Of a DNA stretch of 64,000 bases, positions 57,269 through 64,000 are shown piece by piece. The position numbers and the translations under genes were made by a program. The stretch comes from Halothermothrix sp. GTDB taxonomy: Bacteria > Bacillota > Halanaerobiia > DY22613. Every line of letters starts with the position of its first letter. The first letter of the stretch is position 1. Location of the stretch: the NCBI GenBank assembly GCA_016841825.1, contig JAENYK010000008.1, positions 1 through 64,000 on the forward strand, given 5' to 3'. The notes beneath the pieces were generated by a model that did no database searches, was not told the origin of the DNA, and saw only the letters and a program-made list of their open reading frames with translations.

Positions 57269-58210
57269 TTAATACTGCTTACGGGTCACATCTAACAGTT
57301 CATTTCTCAACAGATTCAAAGCCCGAGTAATCTTCTGTTTCTCCTTCAAAACAGGTTTAAACAGATCGCCAACCTCCTCAATTCTTTTACCAATTGTCTG
57401 CAAATTATACATGTCCGGCTTCAGAGATGAATTTACTTCATCCCACAGTACAGGTGTTGATATTGGTGCTTTAGGTTGAGGACGAACACTATATACCCCA
57501 GTAATAGTCTTACCTTTAATATTCTGCAGATAATCCACATATACCTTTCCGGCTCTATCCTTAACTTTGCGATCATAAATGGTAGCTTTATCTGGAATCA
57601 CCTGAACGACAATCCATCCAACCAACTCTACAAACTCCTGAAGCTCTTCATAGCTGTAGATCGGTTCCACAGGAACATAGATATGTAAACCAGTAGCCCC
57701 AGATGTCTTGGGATAATGTTTTACCTTTAAATCTGTTAAAACTTTGTGAATTAATTGAGCCACCATAATTGTATCCTCAAATGTCGCTCCTTCAGCAGGG
57801 TCTAAGTCAAAGATCGCCCAATCTGGATGATCCAATGTCTGAACTCTCGAAAACCAGGGATGCAGCTCGATGGCTCCTAAATTGACCATAAAAACCAGTG
57901 TTTCTATTCCAGAACCAATAATATAATTAATATCATCCTCCCTCTCTTTAGAGTAGATTCTCTGGGTCTTAATATAAGGGGGAGTCTGGTTTTCAGCTAG
58001 ATGTTTATGATAAAACATCTCCCCAGTTATCCCTTCCGGATAACGACTCATCACCAAAGGTCGATCCTGGATATAGGGTAGAATCAGACTACTCATCTCA
58101 ATATAATACTTAAGTAAATCACCTTTTCGAAATCCATCCCCGGGCCAGTAGATCTTTTCAAGATTGCTAACCCTCACCTGATTACCATTGATTTGCAAAA
58201 ATTGGTCCAC
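57269..58210 (-). CDS. LigD polymerase-domain protein (non-homologous end joining)
   Basis: The 313-residue protein is a stand-alone LigD primase-polymerase domain with the metal pair FDLDPAEG (Asp, Asp) and the YDRKVKDRAG-type motif. It fills gaps and adds ribonucleotides at ends. The bacterial LigD domains are separate here: ligase at 58289, polymerase here, and no visible phosphoesterase domain. The gene is last of the SASP-Ku-ligase-polymerase set, and a G-U-rich hairpin (58244-58277) lies between ligase and polymerase. Confidence 0.93.
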   Translation of the reverse strand: MDQFLQINGNQVRVSNLEKIYWPGDGFRKGDLLKYYIEMSSLILPYIQDRPLVMSRYPEGITGEMFYHKHLAENQTPPYIKTQRIYSKEREDDINYIIGSGIETLVFMVNLGAIELHPWFSRVQTLDHPDWAIFDLDPAEGATFEDTIMVAQLIHKVLTDLKVKHYPKTSGATGLHIYVPVEPIYSYEELQEFVELVGWIVVQVIPDKATIYDRKVKDRAGKVYVDYLQNIKGKTITGVYSVRPQPKAPISTPVLWDEVNSSLKPDMYNLQTIGKRIEEVGDLFKPVLKEKQKITRALNLLRNELLDVTRKQY

Positions 58211-58243
58211 TTTCGCTACCTCCCATAACTATCTCTACCTGTA

Positions 58244-58277
58244 AGAAGAACCCATCTTGATAATCAAGTGAGTTCTT
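58244..58277 (-). terminator. Intercistronic hairpin between ligase and polymerase genes
   Basis: AAGAACTCACTTGA pairs with TCAAGATGGGTTCTT (G-U pairs) on the minus strand, no T-run. It may reduce but not stop transcription. Confidence 0.4.
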
Positions 58278-58288
58278 AATAACTAAAA

Positions 58289-59227
58289 TTAACTCAATAT
58301 ACATTCTTGTGGATTATCCCTGGTAAAACCTCTAATGACTGGGGCTCTCATTTGAAAATCATTGGACCACTCCATAAACTCTACTTTCACTGTCAACAAA
58401 GGCTGAATCCAATGAGTGGTTACCCCATATAATCTGGGAGGATTAATAAAAGGTGCAGCCTTTATCTCAAACTCCAGTAAATGAATCGAAAGAAGTTTTA
58501 AATTTTCAGAAGTCAAACCTGTAGCGGCATTACCAATATAGTGAAAATCACCATCTAGATAAGCTCCCATTAGCAGAGAACTTAGACGCCTTTCTTTTAT
58601 GGTGTACCCACCCACCACAGCAATCAGATCTTTACTGGTCTTAATCTTAAGCCAATGGTCTGTCTTTTGTCCGATAAGGTATGGACTATCTTTTTTCTTG
58701 GCTACAATCCCTTCCATCTCCTGTTCCTCAATCGCCCGAAACAGGGCAATTCCACTGGGAAAATCATCAATAATCTGAAAATAATCATGAGGGATAGCTA
58801 TCTCTCGTAATAATTCCAGACGCTGAGTCAGAGGTTTAGTTGTCAAATCTTGCCCATTAAGCGAGATAAGGTCAAAAACTACATATGTAGCTGGGATCTT
58901 CTCCGCCGCTACTTTGATTGCTAATTCGTCTGTTTTCAAATCCCGCTTAAGAATCCCTGAGAAACTGGGTTTACCATCCTTCAGTACGACCATCTCTCCA
59001 TCTAAAATAGCTTCCTTACTGTCAATGTAATCTGACAAATTTTCAAAATCAGGATATACATGAGATCTGGCTCGAAGTTTACGATTCTGTAAACGAACCT
59101 GTTTCTGATCGATAAATGCCACAATTCTTACCCCGTCCCACTTTACCTGATACAGATAATCTTCCGAATCAAAGGGATTACTGGCAGAACGGGGTTCCAT
59201 AGGTTTTAAATGGCCATATTCTATCAT
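58289..59227 (-). CDS. ATP-dependent DNA ligase (LigD ligase-domain protein)
   Basis: The 312-residue ligase has the nucleotidyl motif YQVKWDGVR (catalytic Lys about residue 29), ILDGEMVV, and KIKTSKDL, plus the OB domain. It seals breaks held by Ku. Length is the ligase domain of LigD only. It is five bases downstream of the Ku gene. Confidence 0.93.
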   Translation of the reverse strand: MIEYGHLKPMEPRSASNPFDSEDYLYQVKWDGVRIVAFIDQKQVRLQNRKLRARSHVYPDFENLSDYIDSKEAILDGEMVVLKDGKPSFSGILKRDLKTDELAIKVAAEKIPATYVVFDLISLNGQDLTTKPLTQRLELLREIAIPHDYFQIIDDFPSGIALFRAIEEQEMEGIVAKKKDSPYLIGQKTDHWLKIKTSKDLIAVVGGYTIKERRLSSLLMGAYLDGDFHYIGNAATGLTSENLKLLSIHLLEFEIKAAPFINPPRLYGVTTHWIQPLLTVKVEFMEWSNDFQMRAPVIRGFTRDNPQECILS

Positions 59228-59232
59228 TTAAC

Positions 59233-60069
59233 TTATGTAGCCACCTTTTCAGATTCTTTCTCCTCAATCTTTGCCTGTTCTTTATCTCTTTCCTTTTGAG
59301 CTGCCTCCAGACTAGCTTTGAGTGCATCCATCAGATCCACAACCTTACCAGAAACCATCCGTTCCGGAATTTTCACTTCCTGACCTTCTATCTTCTGCCT
59401 GATGATCTTCAATAACTCTTCCCGATATTCATCAGTATATTTCTCTGGAGCAAAATCAGTAGATAGATTAGAGATTAACTCTTTAGCCATGTTTAGTTCA
59501 TTTTCCGAAACCTTTATCTTATTTACCAGATCTCCGATTTTCAAATCGGCACTATCTCGCACTTCTGCCGGAAAGAACATTGTCTCCAGACAGATAGTTC
59601 CATTATCCAGGACTCGGATACAGGCCAGACTTTCTTTATTGCGAATAGTAATCTTTGCCACCGCAACCTTACTGGTCTCTTTCATCGCCTGACTTAACAG
59701 AATATACGCTTTCTCGCCACCCTCATTTGGAGAAAGAAAATAACTCTTACTATAATAGATGGGATCTATATCTTCTAAATTCACAAAATCCACAATATCT
59801 ATCGTTCGGGTAGAAGCTACAGGAATATTGTCAAAATCCTCATCTTTAAGAATCACATATTTTCCCTTCTCATACTCATAACCACTGATAATGTTGTCAC
59901 TGTCTACCACCTGATCACATTTGGGACAATACTTCTGATAAGTAATCGGTGTATGACAGGCGTCATGTAGTTGGCGAAAATGCAAACTCTCCTTTGCTGT
60001 AGCTGTGTACATCTTAATAGGAACATTGACCAAACCAAAACTAATCGAACCTTTCCATAGGGTTCTCAT
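59233..60069 (-). CDS. Ku protein, DNA end-binding
   Basis: The 278-residue Ku homologue begins RTLWKGSISFGLVNVPIKMY and has a core beta-barrel and a lysine/glutamate-rich tail (SEKVAT end) that is the usual LigD-contacting tail in bacteria. A CPKC-like pair is present in YCPKCDQVV. It recruits the ligase and polymerase encoded downstream. A 34 bp gap separates it from a SASP gene. Confidence 0.95.
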   Translation of the reverse strand: MRTLWKGSISFGLVNVPIKMYTATAKESLHFRQLHDACHTPITYQKYCPKCDQVVDSDNIISGYEYEKGKYVILKDEDFDNIPVASTRTIDIVDFVNLEDIDPIYYSKSYFLSPNEGGEKAYILLSQAMKETSKVAVAKITIRNKESLACIRVLDNGTICLETMFFPAEVRDSADLKIGDLVNKIKVSENELNMAKELISNLSTDFAPEKYTDEYREELLKIIRQKIEGQEVKIPERMVSGKVVDLMDALKASLEAAQKERDKEQAKIEEKESEKVAT

Positions 60070-60103
60070 TCTCCCACCTCACCCTCAACATTAATCAAAA
60101 ATC

Positions 60104-60316
60104 TCAAGCTTCTTTTTTCTGAGCCTCAGACTCTTCAGTTTTTTTCATTTTTCTAATCCGTTGAGTAATTAAACCCCCAAGACGACCCGTTTCCTTGGCG
60201 CTCAGACCTCCCCAACCATATTTACGAATCTTTTCAGCCAGTCCCATCTCATAAGCTACTTCTAATTTGATCTCCATTAATGTTAAATCATCAACAGTGG
60301 CTTTATCTCTGGTCAA
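60104..60316 (-). CDS. Divergent alpha/beta-type SASP, co-located with end joining
   Basis: The 70-residue protein (TTG at 60316 behind GGAGG, eight bases) has LEVAYEMGLAEKI, GGLSAKETGRLGGLITQRIRK, a SASP core with a GPR-like site, and a charged tail. The longer frame upstream has no RBS. Placed before Ku, ligase and polymerase, it probably binds spore DNA; coexpression with the repair set is inference. Confidence 0.75.
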   Translation of the reverse strand: MTRDKATVDDLTLMEIKLEVAYEMGLAEKIRKYGWGGLSAKETGRLGGLITQRIRKMKKTEESEAQKKEA

Positions 60317-60410
60317 AACCCCCACCTCCTTCGTTTTATTGCTATTCTGTGCAAAGGTGATGGAGAATATTCTTAATCTATTACTTAAAAAACTTTTGAT
60401 CATAGTGCAC

Positions 60411-60446
60411 CAAAAAAGGGCTGTCTCAAAATGAGACAACCCCCAT
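60411..60446 (-). terminator. Terminator of the M18 peptidase gene
   Basis: GGGTTGTCTC and GAGACAGCCC form the stem around ATTTT; the minus strand continues TTTTTTG. Confidence 0.85.
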
Positions 60447-60456
60447 AAAACTATAT

Positions 60457-61755
60457 TTAATCTCCAAAGTATACTTTCAGTGCTTTAAGTAGATACCATT
60501 GATCCATAACTCCTCCCAATTCCCTAATAGAATGCATTGCCAACATCGGATTACCAATATCTAATGAACGAATATCTAATTGACCTGAGGAGATTGGTCC
60601 TATCGTCGAACCACCTCTAGCATCAGAACGATTAACAAATTTTTGCACAGGTACATCAGCTTTTTGGCAGATCAGTTCAAAAACAGTATCAGAATCACTG
60701 TCTGTAGTATATGCCTGATTCGCATTAATCTTAATCACAGGCCCCTGATTAATCCGCGGTTTGATAACCGGATCATGTTTCTCTGGTAAATTAGGATGAA
60801 CCGCATGGGCCATATCGGCAGAAATCATAAAAGATGAATAAATTGCTCTAAAGAAATCTTCTTTCTCTTTACCCAATCCGTAAACAATCCTCTCCAAAAC
60901 TGTCCGTAACATAGGTGAACCAGCACCTTGCTTAGTCTGACTACCCACTTCCTCATTATCAAAACAGACCATCACATTGGTTGATTGATTAACTGGAGTC
61001 TGAATTAATCCCTGAATTCCAGTGTAAACCATAGCCAGGTCATCCAATTTTCCACAAGAGATAAATTCATTATTAAGTCCAATAATATCCCCTCTCTCAT
61101 ACTCATAGAGGTATAAGTCAAAATCCACAATCTTCTCAGGATTCACGGATAATTCTCTTGCCAATAATTTTAATAGGAAATCATTCTTCTCGAACTGCTC
61201 ATCAATCAGAGTAACCATTGGCAACATATCTTTCTGTTTATTCAATTCGATCCCTTCATTAACTTTTCGATTCATATGTATAGCCAAATTTGGGATAATC
61301 ATTATTGGTCGATTAATGTTAACCAACCGACTTTCTGGATAAAAGATATCATCACTCTTTAAAGTAACCCGACCGGCCAGTCCCAATGGACGATCCAACC
61401 AGGTATTGAGAATTGGTCCACCATATACTTCAGTATTTAGCTTAAGATAGCCATTCTCAACCATCTCAGGAGCCGGTTTAATCCTGAAAGTAGGTGCATC
61501 TGTATGACCACCCACCAATCTAAAACCATCCTTCTCTACCTGACCTTGACCCACAACGAAGGCAATAAGTGCCGTCCCATTCCTGGTGACAAAGTATCTA
61601 CCATCCTTTTTTATCTGCCACCCTTCCCTCAGATCTAATTCGTCAAAACCCTGACTTACTAAAGTCTTTCTCAGATTCTGCACAACATGAAATGGACTCG
61701 GACTTTGATAAATAAAATCTATCAAATCCTGGGCAAATTTAGTCTCTTTATTCAT
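60457..61755 (-). CDS. M18-family aminopeptidase
   Basis: The 432-residue peptidase has VGGHTDAPTF (zinc His), CFDNEEVGSQTKQGAGS (catalytic and zinc acidic residues), ISADMAHAVHPN and GNPMLAMHSIREL, the M18 motifs. It removes N-terminal residues from peptides, with a preference often for acidic ones, in the cytoplasm. Stand-alone gene with its own terminator. Confidence 0.95.
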   Translation of the reverse strand: MNKETKFAQDLIDFIYQSPSPFHVVQNLRKTLVSQGFDELDLREGWQIKKDGRYFVTRNGTALIAFVVGQGQVEKDGFRLVGGHTDAPTFRIKPAPEMVENGYLKLNTEVYGGPILNTWLDRPLGLAGRVTLKSDDIFYPESRLVNINRPIMIIPNLAIHMNRKVNEGIELNKQKDMLPMVTLIDEQFEKNDFLLKLLARELSVNPEKIVDFDLYLYEYERGDIIGLNNEFISCGKLDDLAMVYTGIQGLIQTPVNQSTNVMVCFDNEEVGSQTKQGAGSPMLRTVLERIVYGLGKEKEDFFRAIYSSFMISADMAHAVHPNLPEKHDPVIKPRINQGPVIKINANQAYTTDSDSDTVFELICQKADVPVQKFVNRSDARGGSTIGPISSGQLDIRSLDIGNPMLAMHSIRELGGVMDQWYLLKALKVYFGD

Positions 61756-61803
61756 TAATTTCCCTCCTTAAAATAGTTATAAAACATTTTTTTACATTTA
61801 AAA

Positions 61804-61852
61804 TTTAGAGACTTCAGTAGGAGACTTATTCTCCCGCTGAAGTATCAGAGTA
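61804..61852. repeat. Short hairpin related to the dispersed palindromic repeat
   Basis: TTTAGAGACTTCAG and CTGAAGTATCAGAGTA flank the hairpin ACTTCAGTAGGAGA/TCTCCCGCTGAAGT. The termini resemble those of the repeats at 614 and 16721, but the centre is missing, so it may be a shrunken copy. It may also terminate the DUF1292 gene upstream. Confidence 0.35.
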
Positions 61853-61895
61853 TTTATCACACCGTATTCCTCCTATTGAGCTACAGAAATTCTCT

Positions 61896-62219
61896 TTAGG
61901 AGTTATCTTTAAATGCCTGGGCTATCTTCTCCAGGATCTCTTCATCATCAACAGTAAGCAGTTCAAGACCATCATCATTTTGAATGTATTGATAAACTAA
62001 CAGTTCATCATCATCTTTTTGCATAAGTACCATGTAGTCCTTATCCTCAACATCAAAAACCCCCAAAACATAGCATTCTATCTCACTACCATCTTCCATG
62101 GTTAAAAGTAATACATCTACTGTCTCGTCTCCATGATGCCCACCACATCCACAGTCCTCAGTACAATTGTGATGTTCAGTATGTTCTCCACAACTACAAC
62201 TTTTCTGTTCTTTACTCAA
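61896..62219 (-). CDS. DUF1292 family protein with Cys/His-rich N-terminus
   Basis: The 107-residue protein has an N-terminal CSCGEHTEHHNCTEDCGCGG segment, likely a metal-binding motif, and a DUF1292 (YrzB-type) domain ending in acidic helices. DUF1292 alone is usual in spore formers; the Cys/His extension is unusual. TTG start behind GGAGG, eight bases. Function unknown. Confidence 0.85.
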   Translation of the reverse strand: MSKEQKSCSCGEHTEHHNCTEDCGCGGHHGDETVDVLLLTMEDGSEIECYVLGVFDVEDKDYMVLMQKDDDELLVYQYIQNDDGLELLTVDDEEILEKIAQAFKDNS

Positions 62220-62549
62220 AATATTCTCCTCCTTTAAAATAACTTCATAAATATCCTGATTTAATAACTCCTGATGTAAATAAATCTTCTTGCTAAAATA
62301 CTATTTTCTCTCAAATTACATGCTTAACCTGATAAAAGACAACTCTCCCAGCTCAAATATTAACAAAATATTTTGCTTCTTTATTATAAACTTAGTTTAA
62401 CACAATTAACTTGATTCCTTCCCCATTTTGTAAAATAAATTTTTATCTCTCGAAAAAAATCTTTCTATAACCAATATAAAATCAACCTACAAAATAACAA
62501 AAGAAAAGTCTCCTACTAGGAAGAATTGATTATTTTCAACTTTCAAGAT
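62220..62549. other. AT-rich intergenic stretch
   Basis: No gene or clear promoter found; AT-rich. A short GTCTCCTACT (62507-62516) is the reverse complement of part of the hairpin at 61816-61825, possibly chance. Confidence 0.5.
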
Positions 62550-63041
62550 TTAACCTTCTGACTGAATTAATCGCAAAGCATAAGCATAACGCTTTTGAAA
62601 ATCTGCGATAAAAACTCGATCAGGTGGATTAAGCTCCTCTATATCTGGTAGATTATTTATTTCAAAAAAACTCAAATCAAGACTTTCATCTCTATCCAGA
62701 GCGAGCTGACCATGATAGTCATCAGACACATAAACCACACTAACAATATACACTTCATCACCATTGGGATATTTGTGATGCAGCTCCTGACCAGAATAAG
62801 TTCCAAAGAAATGTAAGCTATCTACTGTCAGACCTGTTTCTTCCAATACTTCCCTGCTGGCAGTTTGTTCCAAAGTCTCTCCAGGTTCTAATGCTCCTCC
62901 AGGAATCCCCCATTTTCCATTATCAGTTCTTTGCTGTAAGAGAATTCTCCCCTGATAGTCAATAATAATAATTCCTGCCGCACACATAACCAGCGGTCTA
63001 TGACCCACTATCTTCCGCAAATCCATAACATAGTTAGACAT
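62550..63041 (-). CDS. Nudix hydrolase
   Basis: The 163-residue protein has the Nudix box GALEPGETLEQTASREVLEETGL (about residues 48-70). N-terminal MCAAGIIIIDYQGRILLQQR is the usual NUDIX strand. It hydrolyses a nucleoside-diphosphate-linked compound. The gene is isolated; substrate unknown. Confidence 0.92.
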   Translation of the reverse strand: MSNYVMDLRKIVGHRPLVMCAAGIIIIDYQGRILLQQRTDNGKWGIPGGALEPGETLEQTASREVLEETGLTVDSLHFFGTYSGQELHHKYPNGDEVYIVSVVYVSDDYHGQLALDRDESLDLSFFEINNLPDIEELNPPDRVFIADFQKRYAYALRLIQSEG

Positions 63042-63279
63042 CTACTACACTCCCTCTCGCGATATTCTTCAGATACCACAATCTATGATAATCTATTAGT
63101 ATTGTTTATAGTAGTTCGCGACAATCAGTTTCTCTCCTGCCATTCAATCAGTATTTATTTTCTGGCTAAATTTTATTTAATCTGAAAGAAGATTTAGCAG
63201 GAGATATTAGGATTAACTCGAAGTAAGATGTATATGGTCATATTTTACTGAAAATATCACTCTTCAAAGGAGGATAAAG

Positions 63280-63747
63280 ATGAAAAAGATTAGATATATC
63301 GTGCTATTCGCCAGTTTGCTTTTGATTTTTGTTATAACCACAACTGGTAAAACCACCTCTTCAGTAGATGCTGATGACTCACATACCAGTGTCACCATAT
63401 CAAAACTAACCGATCCCAGAACTTTAAAGGTCTACCAACCATTTACCTGGTCGAATAAAGTCTATATTGATCTGACTGAGGAACTATCAGAAGGTAGTAC
63501 GATCAATTCAATCCAACTCCAGAGTGCTAAAATCTTTTCAAACTGCGGCCAATATCGAGATATTTACCTATATATCTGGGATGAGGAGGGTAACTATACC
63601 CGTCTTGAGTCTGGCTTACTTAACAAAGAATTTGTCGATAAATCTGCAGCACAAAAATTTTATCTCAGGTTTTACACCAACTATATGGAGCACAAAGGTA
63701 ACCCTCTAATTGTCGGACGACCCATGTTAACATTTGACGTTCAGTAA
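63280..63747 (+). CDS. Small secreted protein of unknown function
   Basis: The 155-residue protein has a signal peptide (about residues 1-25, LFASLLLIFVITTTG) and a strand-rich body with no recognised domain. Start ATG behind AAAGGAGG. It is monocistronic with a strong terminator. It could be an extracellular beta-sandwich; I do not know a family. Confidence 0.7.
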   Translation: MKKIRYIVLFASLLLIFVITTTGKTTSSVDADDSHTSVTISKLTDPRTLKVYQPFTWSNKVYIDLTEELSEGSTINSIQLQSAKIFSNCGQYRDIYLYIWDEEGNYTRLESGLLNKEFVDKSAAQKFYLRFYTNYMEHKGNPLIVGRPMLTFDVQ

Positions 63748-63780
63748 TCAACCTTAATTGTCAAGGTTGATTTTTTTTAT
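63748..63780 (+). terminator. Terminator of the secreted-protein gene
   Basis: TCAACCTT and AAGGTTGA form an 8 bp stem, then eight T residues. Confidence 0.9.
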
Positions 63781-63902
63781 AATCCCCAGATAACTATTTT
63801 CCTTATACTAAAAGTAACTACCATTTAACATGTTTTTGACATTTATCTGATATAATTAAAATAGTAAGCAAATAGTCTGAAAAATATTTAAGGGGGAGTT
63901 AT

Positions 63903-64000
63903 ATGCGAGTTGCTATATTTACTGACACTTATCTTCCACAGATTAATGGCGTCTCAAAGACTCTTTACAAATTAAAACAGTATCTTGACAAAGAAGAGAT
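63903..64000 (+). CDS. Glycosyltransferase family 4, N-terminal part only
   Basis: The frame starts with ATG at 63903 behind GGGGGAG and runs off the window. RVAIFTDTYLPQINGVS is the opening of GT4 glycosyltransferases of the GtfA/MgtA-like diglucosyl-diacylglycerol or phosphatidyl-inositol mannosyl type. Only about 32 residues are visible. Confidence 0.85.
   Translation, partial: MRVAIFTDTYLPQINGVSKTLYKLKQYLDKEE

Noticed and set aside
63836-63856. TTGACA and TATAAT before the glycosyltransferase gene
   Set aside because: Both boxes are perfect but only 9 bp apart, so they cannot form one sigma-A promoter. TTGACA with TAAAAT at 63857-63862 (15 bp) is possible but weak.

Overview
The window comes from a low-GC, endospore-forming, probably anaerobic Firmicute. 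Evidence for sporulation is direct: gpr and spoIIP, two alpha/beta-type small acid-soluble spore proteins (SASPs) behind a sigma-G-like promoter, a third divergent SASP in front of a Ku/ligase/polymerase set, and a LysM plus SleB-type cell-wall hydrolase. The HrcA/CIRCE heat-shock operon and the many strong T-tailed terminators fit the same group. A Clostridia or Halanaerobiia member is my best guess; no rRNA or single marker here settles the genus. Almost every gene is on the minus strand; plus-strand genes are rpsT, the LysM/SleB hydrolase, the two SASPs, a small secreted protein and a glycosyltransferase cut by the window end.

Layout. 1-8.9 kb is an accessory membrane-stress region: a remnant that looks like an SMI1/KNR4 immunity protein, a GntR (YtrA-type) ABC exporter operon ending in a DUF4097-like protein, then a second ABC exporter operon served by an adjacent response regulator/histidine kinase pair. 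That second operon starts with a 50-residue membrane protein easily missed by length-limited gene calling. 9.1-13 kb holds two secreted hydrolases, a CGTase/maltogenic-amylase-type GH13 enzyme and a subtilase. 13.2-16.7 kb is a compact four-gene acyl-carrier operon (FkbH-like, ACP, acyl-CoA dehydrogenase, KAS III-like) with no polyketide synthase beside it.

17-32 kb is core: a HAD protein, hrcA-grpE-dnaK-dnaJ, hemW, a PspC-like protein, lepA, spoIIP, gpr, a holin-like protein, rpsT, a possible zinc peptidase, and the LysM/SleB hydrolase. 32-43 kb is mixed: an iron-sulfur protein, a nitroreductase, UPF0158, a flavoprotein, a chemoreceptor, holA, a phosphoesterase preceded by a broken ArsR gene, an intact arsR-permease-thioredoxin operon, and a MarR regulator. 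43-47 kb carries the SASP pair, comEC and comEA.

47.4-53.9 kb is the most unusual part: a 1816-residue repeat-rich beta protein with no visible export signal, directly downstream of a free-standing ComEC-like metallo-beta-lactamase protein. 54-57 kb is nadD-yqeK-LCP-rsfS. 57.2-60.3 kb is a SASP-Ku-ligase-polymerase set that joins spore DNA protection to end joining. The end holds an M18 aminopeptidase, a DUF1292 protein, a Nudix hydrolase and the small secreted protein.

Several gene starts given here are shorter than the longest open frame, because the ribosome binding site (RBS) decides them (hrcA, dnaK, grpE, hemW, lepA, spoIIP, subtilase, one ABC permease, and the SASP before Ku). I saw no tRNA, rRNA, CRISPR array, known riboswitch or complete insertion sequence.
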